A stretch of 64,000 nucleotides of DNA from Salinibacterium sp. SWN167 (GCF_015864665.1 NZ_JADYWU010000001.1:496001-560000); one strand, 5' to 3'; shown: positions 52,459 through 60,791, counted from the first letter of the stretch. The notes: generated from the letters alone by a model not told the origin. Made by a program: numbers and translations.

Positions 52459-53535
52459 CTAGCTCGGTTCGAAGGTGGGGTAGTCGGTGTAGCCCTCGGG
52501 GCCGTCTCCGTAGAAGCTGGCGGCATCGGGGGTGTTCAGCGGCAGGTTTTCTTGCCAGCGGTACACCAGGTCGGGATTTGCGATGGCCGGGCGGCCGACG
52601 ACGACACCTTCGGCGTGGCCGTCACTCACCAGGCTAAGAGCCTCATCCCGAGTCGTGATCTGCGCGAAGCCACTGTTAAGCAGCACGGGTCCGCCGAAGC
52701 GGGTACGCAGCTCTTGCACGAAGGCGCCGGTGGGTTCGGCGTGCAGAATGCTGAGGTAGGCGAGGCCGAGCGGGGCGAGACCGTCGACGAGAGCGCCGTA
52801 GGTCGCGAGTACGTCAGCGCTGTCTGTCTCTAGCGCACCTTGGATGTTGTGTGCTGGCGAGATGCGGAGGCCCACGCGGCCGGCGCCAATCGCCTCGGCG
52901 ACGGCGGTCGCAACTTCGATCACGAAGCGAGCGCGGTTTTCGGGGGAGCCGCCATACCGGCCCTCGCGCTGGTTGGACGCGGGGGAGAGAAACTCGTGCA
53001 GTAGATAGCCGTTGGCGGAGTGGAGCTCAACGCCGTCGAATCCCGCCGCAACAGCGTTGCGCGAGGCCGTGACGAACTCGTCAATCACGCCGGCGAGCTC
53101 GCCGTCGGTGAGGGCATGGGGAACCTGGAAGGGCTGCTTGCCCTCGTAGGTGCGAGTTTCGCCCTCGATCGCGATCGCGCTAGGGGCAACCGGGGTGAGT
53201 CCGCCGTTCGTGGCTTCGTGGCTCACTCGCCCGGCGTGCATGACTTGCGCGACAATCTGGCCGCCCGCCGCGTGCACTGCGTCGGTCACGTGCTTCCACC
53301 CTTCGAGCTGCTCGGGCTCGACCAATCCGGGCTGGCCCGGGAAACCCCGCCCAGCATGGCTCGGGTAGGTGCCCTCGGACACAATCAGACCGAGCGAGGC
53401 GCGCTGCGCGTAGTGCTCGGCGACCATCGGGCCAGGGATGCCGTCTTTGCCCGAGCGGGTGCGAGTGAGTGGTGCCATCACCAAGCGGTTAGTCAGGTTC
53501 AGGTCGCCGAGGGTCGTGGGCGAAAACAGGTTCAC
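52459..53535 (-). CDS. Old-yellow-enzyme family alkene reductase (NemA-like)
   Basis: A 358-residue FMN TIM-barrel oxidoreductase. RLVMAPLTRTRSGKDGIPG gives the N-terminal FMN part, IVAQVMHAGRVSH and GVELHSANGYLLHEFLSP the substrate contacts (His and Asn), SNQREGRYGGSPENRARF the loop, and VVVGRPAIANPDLV the phosphate site. It reduces activated double bonds using NADPH and is often part of stress response to electrophiles. Monocistronic and convergent with the SDR gene. Confidence 0.94.
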   Translation of the reverse strand: MNLFSPTTLGDLNLTNRLVMAPLTRTRSGKDGIPGPMVAEHYAQRASLGLIVSEGTYPSHAGRGFPGQPGLVEPEQLEGWKHVTDAVHAAGGQIVAQVMHAGRVSHEATNGGLTPVAPSAIAIEGETRTYEGKQPFQVPHALTDGELAGVIDEFVTASRNAVAAGFDGVELHSANGYLLHEFLSPASNQREGRYGGSPENRARFVIEVATAVAEAIGAGRVGLRISPAHNIQGALETDSADVLATYGALVDGLAPLGLAYLSILHAEPTGAFVQELRTRFGGPVLLNSGFAQITTRDEALSLVSDGHAEGVVVGRPAIANPDLVYRWQENLPLNTPDAASFYGDGPEGYTDYPTFEPS

Positions 53536-53613
53536 AGCGGATCTCTTTCTGTCGGTCGTATCAAATTCAACATCAACCGGCGTGCACTATTCCTCCCTGA
53601 GAAGATGCTCCGA

Positions 53614-54102
53614 CTAGGGGTTCGGGCTGAGGGTTTTCCGCATCTGCTGCGTAGTGACGGTGTAGCCCGAGGAGCCATACAGCGAGACCGCGGGAGTGTT
53701 GTGCCCGAAAACGTTCAGCTCGAGGGCTGGCACGCCGGCATCCAGCACCGCAGCTTCGACTGCTGCGAGAAGCGCGCGACCGAGTCCGCTACCTCGGCGA
53801 TCTTCCGCCACTTGGATGTCGAACAGATAGGCGAGGTCGGGTGACCCCTGCGGGTGGTCGAGACTGACCCATGCGTGCCCGACGGTCGCGCCGGCGGCAT
53901 CCGTTCCCTGCAGGAACAACATGCGGGGAGTGTCGATGCCGTATGGCAGCAGGGAGGCGTTGTCGGCGACGGCCCGCTCAATCGAGCCTTCGAGTGGCCA
54001 GCGCCCGATCGCGACTTGTTCCGCGGCGAACTCGGCCGTCGTTGCGTGCTGCCACGCATCAAACTCGCTGGTGGTCATGGGGCGGACGTTCACGGTGGTC
54101 AT
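53614..54102 (-). CDS. GNAT-family N-acetyltransferase
   Basis: A 162-residue acetyltransferase. The acetyl-CoA loop is IQVAEDRRGSGLGRALLAAVE and the second half LELNVFGHNTPAVSLYGSSGYTVTTQQM. The N-terminus is VNVRPMTTSEFDAWQ. The ATG at 54102 is used; a longer frame to 54129 adds a Cys/His stretch unlike the family. No substrate can be named. Same strand as the upstream membrane-protein gene at 54151, with a 48-base gap. Confidence 0.9.
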   Translation of the reverse strand: MTTVNVRPMTTSEFDAWQHATTAEFAAEQVAIGRWPLEGSIERAVADNASLLPYGIDTPRMLFLQGTDAAGATVGHAWVSLDHPQGSPDLAYLFDIQVAEDRRGSGLGRALLAAVEAAVLDAGVPALELNVFGHNTPAVSLYGSSGYTVTTQQMRKTLSPNP

Positions 54103-54150
54103 AAAGCAATGATTGCAGCGGGAGGCCAAGTTCGCGCCGATCGCGCGGGC

Positions 54151-54786
54151 TTAGGCCGGGGTGAAGGTCGCAAACGGCGACGCAGCCACTATGTAGGTGA
54201 CCCACAGCGCGGTGATGATTGCGATGCTCGTGATCACTCGCGGCGTGGTCAGGGGCCGGGCGCGAGGGTTGGCGGCCGCGAGAATGACGACCGATACTGC
54301 GGGAAGGTGCAGCGACATCCCCCGGGCAAGAGCGATCCACTCGCTAGTGCCACAGGCTTCGCGAAAACTCTGCCCGGAGTCGCCCCATGCTGCTGCGGCG
54401 AAGAGATGGAGAGGAACGACCGCGATGAGAAGGATTGCGACGACAGCGGCGGTGGTCAAGGGCAACAGCTCGGGGCGTGCCGCGTGAATAAGGCGTCGCA
54501 GCCAAAACCACGCACCGATAGCAGCGGCGGCGAGCAATGGAGAGGCCACGGCGGCAAGATCGAGTTCAGAGGCGACGCGCCCGCAATCATTCCAGCGGTC
54601 GAGGGCGGGAAACATGGCGATGCTCGAGCCCAGGCTGAGCGCCACGCAGGAGAGAAGCGCAACCCAAATCACCGCGACTCTCCGCAGTGGTGTCAGGTGA
54701 GGGACGTGTTCAGCGTGGTCGGTCACGGCGTGATGTCGGCGTCGTCCGACGAATGCTCCGGCTCGACGGGATACTGCACGAAGCAT
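54151..54786 (-). CDS. Hypothetical membrane protein, about five helices
   Basis: A protein of up to 211 residues with hydrophobic helices near 37-58, 76-95, 107-130, 150-168 and 184-203. The first 30 residues are basic and unlike a helix, so a GTG at 54726 (V21) may be the true start. No family was recognised. It lies 10 bases after the small lipoprotein gene on the same strand, so a two-gene unit is likely. Function unknown. Confidence 0.6.
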   Translation of the reverse strand: MLRAVSRRAGAFVGRRRHHAVTDHAEHVPHLTPLRRVAVIWVALLSCVALSLGSSIAMFPALDRWNDCGRVASELDLAAVASPLLAAAAIGAWFWLRRLIHAARPELLPLTTAAVVAILLIAVVPLHLFAAAAWGDSGQSFREACGTSEWIALARGMSLHLPAVSVVILAAANPRARPLTTPRVITSIAIITALWVTYIVAASPFATFTPA

Positions 54787-54796
54787 ACGTAGTGCG

Positions 54797-55138
54797 CTAC
54801 CTCGCGCTCCTCGGTGGAGACTCCGAAGATGAGGTCTCGTTGAGGCAGTCGCGTAACTGTTCAGAGCCGCCGAGCGCTGGAGCGGTGCTCCACTCTACGA
54901 ACTTCGCTTCGGGCCTCACGGCATCCGGAAACTGTCGTTCGACCGCATTCCACAGCTCATCCGCCTTCTCCTGCAGTTGTTCCTGCTGCCAGTCGAATTC
55001 GTCTGTCGGCGTGCTGGATGCCGCACCGGGGTTGGGGGCGGCATTCGGTTCATGTGCGCGGCACGCAGAAAGCGCGAGCGAAGCCATGCTCAAGGCCACG
55101 ATCGCTGTGGATAAACGAGAACGCTGCGCGACATTCAT
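54797..55138 (-). CDS. Small putative lipoprotein
   Basis: A 113-residue protein with a signal sequence ending ALSAC, the lipidated cysteine near residue 26, and a short Ser/Pro/Ala linker. The rest is charged with two further cysteine-free helices (DEFDWQQEQLQEKADELWNAVERQ). The ATG at 55138 gives a normal signal; a TTG at 55156 is possible. No family was recognised. It is the first gene of a unit with the membrane protein. Confidence 0.6.
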   Translation of the reverse strand: MNVAQRSRLSTAIVALSMASLALSACRAHEPNAAPNPGAASSTPTDEFDWQQEQLQEKADELWNAVERQFPDAVRPEAKFVEWSTAPALGGSEQLRDCLNETSSSESPPRSAR

Positions 55139-55263
55139 AAATCGAATGTAGCTCAACTTGTCGAACTTGTCGCTCGTTCATTGTCTGGTTGTCGCTGCGG
55201 TTAGGTGCCTGGATCGCGCGCAGCGCACGGGTCGTTTCTTCGAGAACAATCTGAGCACCGATT

Positions 55264-55728
55264 CTAAGCGAGGGCGATCAGCCGGTCGCGCGCTGCGTGC
55301 CGGTCAACTGCAAGCGCGGTTAGGAGGGCTGCGGCTGAGTCGGGCTCGCGGCGGTCGAGGAGCGCGAGGAGGAGGTGGCGCGACGTCACTGTTTGCGCCT
55401 TTTCGGCGGCAGCGCTGACCAGAGTCTGTTGAAGAACGGCCTTAGCGCCCGCCGTCAGGGGAACTCGTTTCGAGGCGGCGGCGTGGGCGGTTGGGCTGAA
55501 CGTGCCGACATCGAGCCCGATCGCCGTCAAGGCATCTCGGTCGAGTTGGTCGGCGGCTTCCGCGGCACTCGTAGCGTCGACTCCAACGGCTCGAGCGAGC
55601 TCCTCTTCGTGCAGCAGAGCCAGCAGAAGGTGGTCGGTGCCGAGGCGCCGGTCGCCCCGCCGCGCTGCCTCGTGCCGGGCATCCTCGACGGTGGTTCTCG
55701 CAGATTGTGTCAACGTCTCAAACATCAT
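55264..55728 (-). CDS. Clp N-terminal (ClpR/double Clp-N) domain protein
   Basis: A 154-residue protein made of two Clp-N repeats, the substrate-binding domain found at the front of ClpA and ClpC chaperones, here without any ATPase. Each repeat shows ARHEAARRGDRRLGTDHLLLALLHEEE and EKAQTVTSRHLLLALLDRREPDS. It could bind proteins with Clp or act as a modulator. The start ATG lies within the end of the HTH gene (11-base overlap), with AGGG just upstream. No ClpP or ClpC gene is near. The free-standing pair with a HTH protein is notable. Confidence 0.85.
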   Translation of the reverse strand: MMFETLTQSARTTVEDARHEAARRGDRRLGTDHLLLALLHEEELARAVGVDATSAAEAADQLDRDALTAIGLDVGTFSPTAHAAASKRVPLTAGAKAVLQQTLVSAAAEKAQTVTSRHLLLALLDRREPDSAAALLTALAVDRHAARDRLIALA

Positions 55729-55936
55729 TTCCCTGCTTTCCATATTTGAGGTGAACGGACTGTCGTGTGACACCCAGCGCGTCGCCGATCTGCTCCCACG
55801 ACCAGCCATCGCGGCGAGCCTGCGCAACATGGGTCGCTTCGACGTGCTCCGCGAGGCGGTGTAGTGCCCCGACCGCACGCAACCCGGTTGCGGGAGTGGC
55901 GGTGCGGAGCTGTTCGCCCAAGTTCACTGAATCCAT
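55718..55936 (-). CDS. Small helix-turn-helix regulator
   Basis: A 72-residue protein with a single helix-turn-helix: HLAEHVEATHVAQARRDGWSWEQIGDALGVTRQSVHLKYG, where WEQIGDALGVTRQSVHLKY is the turn and recognition helix. It would bind DNA as a dimer. The ATG at 55936 is preferred over a TTG at 55984 because a 17-bp inverted repeat with the promoter lies between them. The start codon is directly at the predicted RNA start, so the RNA is probably leaderless. First gene of the HTH/Clp-N pair. Confidence 0.85.
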   Translation of the reverse strand: MDSVNLGEQLRTATPATGLRAVGALHRLAEHVEATHVAQARRDGWSWEQIGDALGVTRQSVHLKYGKQGNDV

Positions 55937-55938
55937 AG

Positions 55939-55983
55939 TGTCAGTTTCACTTGACGAAGCGATGTTGTCAAGTAAAACTGACA
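55939..55983. promoter_or_regulatory. Large inverted-repeat operator over the HTH/Clp-N promoter
   Basis: TGTCAGTTTCACTTGAC at 55939-55955 and its complement at 55967-55983 match in 16 of 17 positions around an 11-base spacer. On the minus strand TTGACA with a 17-base spacer and GAAACT ends six bases before the ATG. TTGTCA-N8-TGACAA inside the outer arm is itself a dyad, suggesting two dimer sites. Confidence 0.8.
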
Positions 55984-56151
55984 AACCTTACGTGTTTGAC
56001 TCATTTCAAGCCCCGCCGCCGTGCACACAGGAGCCGCGTCTACTCTGGGTTAGACCTCCCGTTTCCGCGGTTCTGGAAGTGGAGGGTTGAACTCCAGCCC
56101 GGCGTCTAGACCCACGGTCTCTCGTCTTACTAAGGAAGAAGCGATTCACCT

Positions 56152-57804
56152 GTGACCTCCGCGACGAAGACTGCCCCGCCCGCCGCTCTCAGTGTGAAAC
56201 GCATTCGCAGCTGGGCGGCACTGCTGGGTGTGCTCAGCGCCGCCGTCGTGCTCGCCGTTGCCGAGTTCTTCGCCGTCTTCATCTCTCCCGCCAGCAGCCC
56301 GGTGCTTGCCGTGGGATCGCTCGTGATCGACCTCGCGCCGCCGTGGTTGAAAGACCTCACGATCGCGCTCTTCGGCACCAATGACAAGATCGTGCTGCTG
56401 CTCTGCGTGGGGCTCTTGGTGCTCATTCTCGCTGTGGCGGTTGGCCTCGTGGAGTATGCGCGGCCCAGCTGGGGCGTCATTCTGCTCGTCTTCATCGGCG
56501 TCGTCGCGACGATCGCGGTCACGACCCGCGCCCAAGCGTCCGCAAGCTGGCCGATGCCCACCGTTCTCGGCGTTGTTGCTGGAGTGCTCGTGTTGCGCAT
56601 CACGATGATTCGCTTGCGCCGTTGGGTCAGTTCCATTCCGGTCGCGCCAGCCACGACGCCCGCCGGTACCGCAGCGGCCGCACGTGCCGCTAGCGCTCAA
56701 CGGTCATCCGCCAGTCCCACTCGCGTGCCGGCCGCCTCGCGACGTGACTTTCTGCGCATCGTCGGCGTCGCCTCCGTCGGCGCGGTGCTCGTAGGAGTCG
56801 GCGCGCGTGTCGTCAACGCCAGTGCCACCGTCGTGGATGCCGTGCGCACCGCTCTCAAACTGCCTGCCCCCGCGGTTGCGGCCCCCGCTATCCCTGCCAG
56901 CGCGAGTCTCGATGTGCCCGGCATCTCGACGCTCATCACCCCGAACTCCAACTTCTATCGCATCGATACCGCCCTCGTTGTTCCTAACGTTGATGCGGAT
57001 GAGTGGAGCCTGAAGATCACGGGAATGGTCGAGAACGAGATCGAAATTTCGTTCGCCGAACTGCTCGAGCTTCCCCTCGTCGAGACCGCCGCGACACTCT
57101 CGTGCGTATCGAATGTGGTCGGCGGCAATCTCGTGGGCAACGCTATGTGGCTCGGCTACCCCATCCGGGAGCTGCTAGCGAAGGCGAAGCCACTAGCCGG
57201 CGCCGACATGGTGCTCTCTCGCAGCATCGATGGCTTCACCGCGAGCACGCCGCTCGAAGCGCTGCAAGACGAGAACCGCGAGAGCATTTTGGCGGTCGGG
57301 ATGAACGGCGAACCGCTTCCGCAGCAGCACGGCTTTCCGGTGCGGATGGTCGTCCCTGGTCTCTATGGCTACGTGTCGGCGACCAAGTGGGTCGTCGAAA
57401 TGCAGGTCACGCGCTTCGCTGATGCCACCGCGTACTGGACCGATCGCGGCTGGTCAGCCAAGGGCCCCGTCAAGACTCAGTCCCGCATCGATGTGCCGAG
57501 CTCAAGCGCCACGGTCACCGCAGGCAGCGTCGCTGTCGCGGGCGTCGCCTGGGCTCCGCACACGGGAATCACCGGCGTCGAAGTCCGCATCGACGGCGGC
57601 GCGTGGCAGGCTGCCGAACTGGCGACCGCAATCTCCGCCGACACGTGGGTGCAGTGGGTGTACCCGTGGGAAGCCACGAGCGGAAGCCACATCATCGAAT
57701 CACGCGCGACGGATGCCGGCGGCACCACCCAATCGGGAGACCCCGTGCCCGTCGTGCCCGACGGCGCCGAGGGTTGGCACCGTGTTGGGGTGCAGGTCTC
57801 CTAG
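56152..57804 (+). CDS. Membrane-fused molybdopterin oxidoreductase (sulfite-oxidase fold)
   Basis: A 550-residue protein. Residues 15-160 contain four hydrophobic helices, then an Ala-rich linker with a SRRDFLRIVG tract like a twin-arginine motif (near 197) followed by a hydrophobic helix. Residues 245-440 are the molybdopterin domain with ETAATLSCVSNVVGGNLVGNAM split over the molybdenum-binding cysteine, and residues 445-545 the Mo-co dimerisation domain with GVEVRIDGGAWQ. The substrate may be sulfite or a sulfoxide/methionine oxide. The helices point to electron transfer in the membrane. GTG start with AAGGAAG upstream. Confidence 0.87.
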   Translation: MTSATKTAPPAALSVKRIRSWAALLGVLSAAVVLAVAEFFAVFISPASSPVLAVGSLVIDLAPPWLKDLTIALFGTNDKIVLLLCVGLLVLILAVAVGLVEYARPSWGVILLVFIGVVATIAVTTRAQASASWPMPTVLGVVAGVLVLRITMIRLRRWVSSIPVAPATTPAGTAAAARAASAQRSSASPTRVPAASRRDFLRIVGVASVGAVLVGVGARVVNASATVVDAVRTALKLPAPAVAAPAIPASASLDVPGISTLITPNSNFYRIDTALVVPNVDADEWSLKITGMVENEIEISFAELLELPLVETAATLSCVSNVVGGNLVGNAMWLGYPIRELLAKAKPLAGADMVLSRSIDGFTASTPLEALQDENRESILAVGMNGEPLPQQHGFPVRMVVPGLYGYVSATKWVVEMQVTRFADATAYWTDRGWSAKGPVKTQSRIDVPSSSATVTAGSVAVAGVAWAPHTGITGVEVRIDGGAWQAAELATAISADTWVQWVYPWEATSGSHIIESRATDAGGTTQSGDPVPVVPDGAEGWHRVGVQVS

Positions 57805-57869
57805 CTGCCACCGCTCGATGCTGGCCGGCTCTGATCGCGGCCCGCGACTGTCCGCCGCGCCCCTGCCCG

Positions 57870-58238
57870 CTAGGCGCGGTCGTGCAGTGTGATGTTGTAA
57901 CCATCGAGGTCGGCGAACGTGAAGGTGCGACCGAACGGACCGTCGACGGGCGCCGAGGTGATGGTGATGCCGTTGGCAGCGAGAATGTCGTGGATGCCCT
58001 GAGCGTCGGGAGCGTGCATCCAAATGCCGACACCCAGCCCGAGCTGCGTGACGGAATCGAGGTCAATGCCTGGGGCGGCGGAACGCACGGCGAATGCTGC
58101 CGGGGTGGTGCCGAAAACGATGGCGTGGGGTGGGCCTGGCTGGCGGGTCAGACCGAGGTACTTTTCGTAGAAGGCGCCTGCGGCGTCAAGGTCGCGAACC
58201 TGTAGTGAGATGAAGCCGGGGCCGGATGCGGTGGTCAT
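57870..58238 (-). CDS. VOC-family (glyoxalase/bleomycin-resistance-like) protein
   Basis: A 122-residue single VOC domain. It begins GPGFISLQVRDLDAAGAFYEKYLGL and ends FTFADLDGYNITLHDRA. The start ATG at 58238 has a clean GGGAG six bases before it. Such proteins bind metals and either detoxify electrophiles or bind antibiotics. Divergent from a MarR-family regulator with a 60-base region full of dyads between them, so it is very probably controlled by that regulator. Confidence 0.9.
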   Translation of the reverse strand: MTTASGPGFISLQVRDLDAAGAFYEKYLGLTRQPGPPHAIVFGTTPAAFAVRSAAPGIDLDSVTQLGLGVGIWMHAPDAQGIHDILAANGITITSAPVDGPFGRTFTFADLDGYNITLHDRA

Positions 58239-58255
58239 TATTCTCCCTGTATGCA

Positions 58256-58300
58256 TGTCAATTAGTTGACACCTGACACTCTATGTCAGAATATTGACAT
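58256..58300. promoter_or_regulatory. Dyad operators and leaderless promoter between VOC and MarR genes
   Basis: Three overlapping dyads: TGTCAA-N4-TTGACA (58256-58271), CTGACA-N5-TGTCAG (58273-58289) and ATGTCA-N6-TGACAT (58283-58300). TTGACA at 58266-58271, a 17-base spacer and GAATAT at 58289-58294 form a promoter that would start the MarR RNA at its ATG. Confidence 0.75.
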
Positions 58301-58787
58301 GACGCAACAGCCGACCGGAATCAATCTCGAAACCTCGCTGGGGTACCTCCTCAAGGAAGCCTCCAGTGCCCTCCGGTCTGCGATGGAAGCCGTGCTGCGC
58401 CCGCTCGATATGAACATCACGCACTACTCCTGCCTCGAACTGCTGGCCCAACGCCCCGGCCTCTCGAACTCGGATCTTGCCCGCGGAGCCTTCGTTACCC
58501 GCCAAGCGATGAACGTGCTGCTGCAATCTCTCGAGCGCGACGGTTTCGTCACCCGCCCCGAACGGCCTGTCGCTGGTCGGGTGCTCCCTGTTGAGCTCAC
58601 CGCCAGCGGCCGTCGCCAGCTGGCCACCGCCAGCGCGGCAGTCAAAGAAGTTGAAGACCGGATGAAGTCCACCCTGAACGCGGACGAGCAAGCGATGCTG
58701 GGGGATCTCCTCTCGCGGTGCGTGACGTCGTTGCGCGAGCAACCGGCATCCGCCGCCCAGCAGGCCGGATCGCAGCCGCAATCGTGA
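58299..58787 (+). CDS. MarR-family transcriptional regulator
   Basis: A 162-residue winged-helix repressor. The recognition part is LSNSDLARGAFVTRQAMNVLLQSLERDGFVTRPERP, then the wing GRVLPVELTASGRRQLATA. The dimer helices lie at both ends. The ATG at 58299 is chosen, as the region before it holds the operator. The stop overlaps the next gene start as GTGA, so the DUF4166 gene is translated with it. It likely controls the divergent VOC gene and itself in response to a small aromatic or oxidant. Confidence 0.92.
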   Translation: MTQQPTGINLETSLGYLLKEASSALRSAMEAVLRPLDMNITHYSCLELLAQRPGLSNSDLARGAFVTRQAMNVLLQSLERDGFVTRPERPVAGRVLPVELTASGRRQLATASAAVKEVEDRMKSTLNADEQAMLGDLLSRCVTSLREQPASAAQQAGSQPQS

Positions 58788-59365
58788 GCGAGTCGGTCTA
58801 CCGGCGCGTGCTCGGTGCTGAACTCGACGAGCTAGCGCCTGAGCTTCGCCCGTACTTCGACGGCGGCCAGCGCGGCGGCGTCGGCAGCGGAGTCTTCGAG
58901 GTTGCCGGCTCGCCGCTGCGCATCCTGAAACCGGTGCTGGCGTTTATGGCGTGGCAGCGCATCCTCTTCCCGGAATATGCCCACAACGTGCCGTTTGACG
59001 TCATCAACACCCCGACCGGGGGTGGCCGCCTCGGCGCGGTGCGCACGTTCCACTTCGCCGCTCGCGACCGCACCTTGCGCGACGAAATGCGCGTCCGCGA
59101 CGGCCACTTGCACGACTTCTTGGGGCGACGAGGTGGCTTCGAAGTGCGCATGGCGCTGAGCGTTACCGATGGCCGCATGCAGTTGCGCTCCGATCGCCAG
59201 TGGCTGCACTTGGCTGGCCTGCGCCTCCGCATCCCCGCGCTCGCCACTGTCACGGTCGACGAGTCCTGGGCCGACGGACGACAGCATGTGGATGTTCGGC
59301 TCCACACCCCGCTGCTCGGTGACTGGTTCCGCTACGCCGGGCACTTCACCTACGGCTACCAGTAG
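58784..59365 (+). CDS. DUF4166 domain protein
   Basis: A 193-residue protein with the DUF4166 layout: VYRRVLGAELDELAPELRPYF, then VPFDVINTPTGGGRLGAVRTFHF, AARDRTLRDEM and a C-terminal strand part ending HFTYGYQ. The family is found in actinobacteria, often joined to short-chain reductases, and its role is unknown. The GTG start lies within the stop of the MarR gene, which supports it. It forms a two-gene operon with that regulator. Confidence 0.75.
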   Translation: MSESVYRRVLGAELDELAPELRPYFDGGQRGGVGSGVFEVAGSPLRILKPVLAFMAWQRILFPEYAHNVPFDVINTPTGGGRLGAVRTFHFAARDRTLRDEMRVRDGHLHDFLGRRGGFEVRMALSVTDGRMQLRSDRQWLHLAGLRLRIPALATVTVDESWADGRQHVDVRLHTPLLGDWFRYAGHFTYGYQ

Positions 59366-59421
59366 ATCGGTGGCGGGGATCCCGCCACCACCCGTTTACA
59401 TCGGCGCAATTCAGGCGCACT

Positions 59422-59769
59422 ATGGGACTCATGAGCCCACAGAGCGAGTCGCTTCAGATCGAAATCGAAGAAGTCGAGATCTCCGGATTGGCACGCATGC
59501 TCACCACGCTCTCCACCGGTGTTCCGAACCAAACGCTGCGGTTCATCGGTCGCGTCGGCGATGAAGCCCGCTATACGAGTGGCTCCTTTTCATCGAATCA
59601 CATGTTCGACCCGATGAACCCGGATGAGGCTTACGCGCCCCGCATGGCCGAAACCTTGGCGAAGCTTCGCCACGAGATCGAAGCGGATGGCTGGGTCGAG
59701 ACCGCCCAGGGCGAGCAGTCGTGGGCGCTCACATTCGCTCGGCCCGAGGGCGGGAGCAACGGCGGCTAA
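59422..59769 (+). CDS. Hypothetical small acidic protein
   Basis: A 115-residue acidic protein, IEIEEVEISGLARMLTTLST near the start and GWVETAQGEQSWALTFARP at the end. No signal, helices or family mark were recognised. An ATG at 59431 is an alternative start. It has gene-like codon use and lies 56 bases after the DUF4166 gene on the same strand, but has no clear ribosome site. No function is proposed. Confidence 0.5.
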   Translation: MGLMSPQSESLQIEIEEVEISGLARMLTTLSTGVPNQTLRFIGRVGDEARYTSGSFSSNHMFDPMNPDEAYAPRMAETLAKLRHEIEADGWVETAQGEQSWALTFARPEGGSNGG

Positions 59770-59776
59770 ACCCCTC

Positions 59777-60175
59777 TTATCGTGGGCGCGCCGCGTCTGC
59801 TGGGAGCCGGCCGGGTATCAAGGATTCCCGGCGATTGAGAATCGCGCCGCCTACGAGCACTCCGCCACCAATCCACGTGAGCGCGATGCCGAAGATCGCG
59901 GGCACGGTCCCTTGGTCGAGAAACACCGTAGCGGGCTCTTCAGAAGCGTCGAAGGGGGAGTACTCGCAGTTGAAGCCCAGAGGGAATAGCGAAAATGATG
60001 CAATGATCCGGTATTCGCCGGCCCCCATCAGCGCTTCCGGGCGAGATGTGTGGTCAGTGCAGTTTCTCCATTTACCCTCGTAGTTGTTCGAGCCGAGGTT
60101 CAGCAGCACTCCTCCCAAAACGATCATGCCCAGCGCGATGAGCACAAAGCCCTCGACCCACGTAGCTCGCTTCAT
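59777..60175 (-). CDS. Hypothetical two-helix membrane protein
   Basis: A 132-residue protein with hydrophobic helices near residues 8-30 and 93-113 and an outside loop with two cysteines (RNCTDH and FNCEYSP) that may form a disulfide. The ATG at 60175 has a GGGAT site upstream and is preferred over a codon at 60199. No family was recognised. It is convergent with the small acidic gene. Confidence 0.6.
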   Translation of the reverse strand: MKRATWVEGFVLIALGMIVLGGVLLNLGSNNYEGKWRNCTDHTSRPEALMGAGEYRIIASFSLFPLGFNCEYSPFDASEEPATVFLDQGTVPAIFGIALTWIGGGVLVGGAILNRRESLIPGRLPADAARPR

Positions 60176-60282
60176 GATCCCCGAATCCCTCAGCGGCACC
60201 TAGCCGACTCGTAGCTGAAGATTACTTCACAATCTGTGGTTGGGTTGATAATTGAGAACTCAGACCGCCTTAGTATTGGCGC

Positions 60283-60786
60283 ATGCCGACCCGCCTCCTG
60301 AATGCGTCTGACCGGCCGCTTCTGAGAGAGGCAACACTGGCGAACATGAACTGGTGCGGGCCGCGTTTCGGCTTCGACGACCTCGACCAGTCAGCAGAAC
60401 TCGCGCACTACTATTCTGGCTTCCCGAGCGAAACCGACTTCGGGATGCTGGATGAAGCTGACGGTGTCGCCCGCGCAGTCGCCTGGCTGGTCTTCTTCCC
60501 CGCAGAGCACCCCGGCTACGGTTTCGTCGATGCGGCGATCCCCGAGCTGAGCATCACGACGTTCGAAGGATTTCGCGGGCAAGGCATCGGCTCGGCGCTT
60601 CTCGAGCAACTCCTCGCGGAAGCCACAGCGAGAGGCGTGGCCGGCATCAGCCTGAGCGTGGAAGATGGCAACCACGCCCGCTCGCTGTACTCACGGTTCG
60701 GGTTCCAGGTGGTCGGTCGCTCCGGTGGCTCCGACACGATGCTGCTGCGGTTGCCGCGAACGGCGTCGACGGACTCGCAGCCTTAA
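60283..60786 (+). CDS. GNAT-family N-acetyltransferase
   Basis: A 167-residue acetyltransferase. The acetyl-CoA loop is TTFEGFRGQGIGSALLEQLLAEA, then ISLSVEDGNHARSLYSRFGFQVVGRSGG. The N-terminus is LLNASDRPLLREATLANM. TAGTAT at 60271-60276 stands six bases before the ATG, pointing to a leaderless RNA. The substrate is unknown. A perfect hairpin follows the stop. Confidence 0.9.
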   Translation: MPTRLLNASDRPLLREATLANMNWCGPRFGFDDLDQSAELAHYYSGFPSETDFGMLDEADGVARAVAWLVFFPAEHPGYGFVDAAIPELSITTFEGFRGQGIGSALLEQLLAEATARGVAGISLSVEDGNHARSLYSRFGFQVVGRSGGSDTMLLRLPRTASTDSQP

Positions 60787-60791
60787 AGAAA

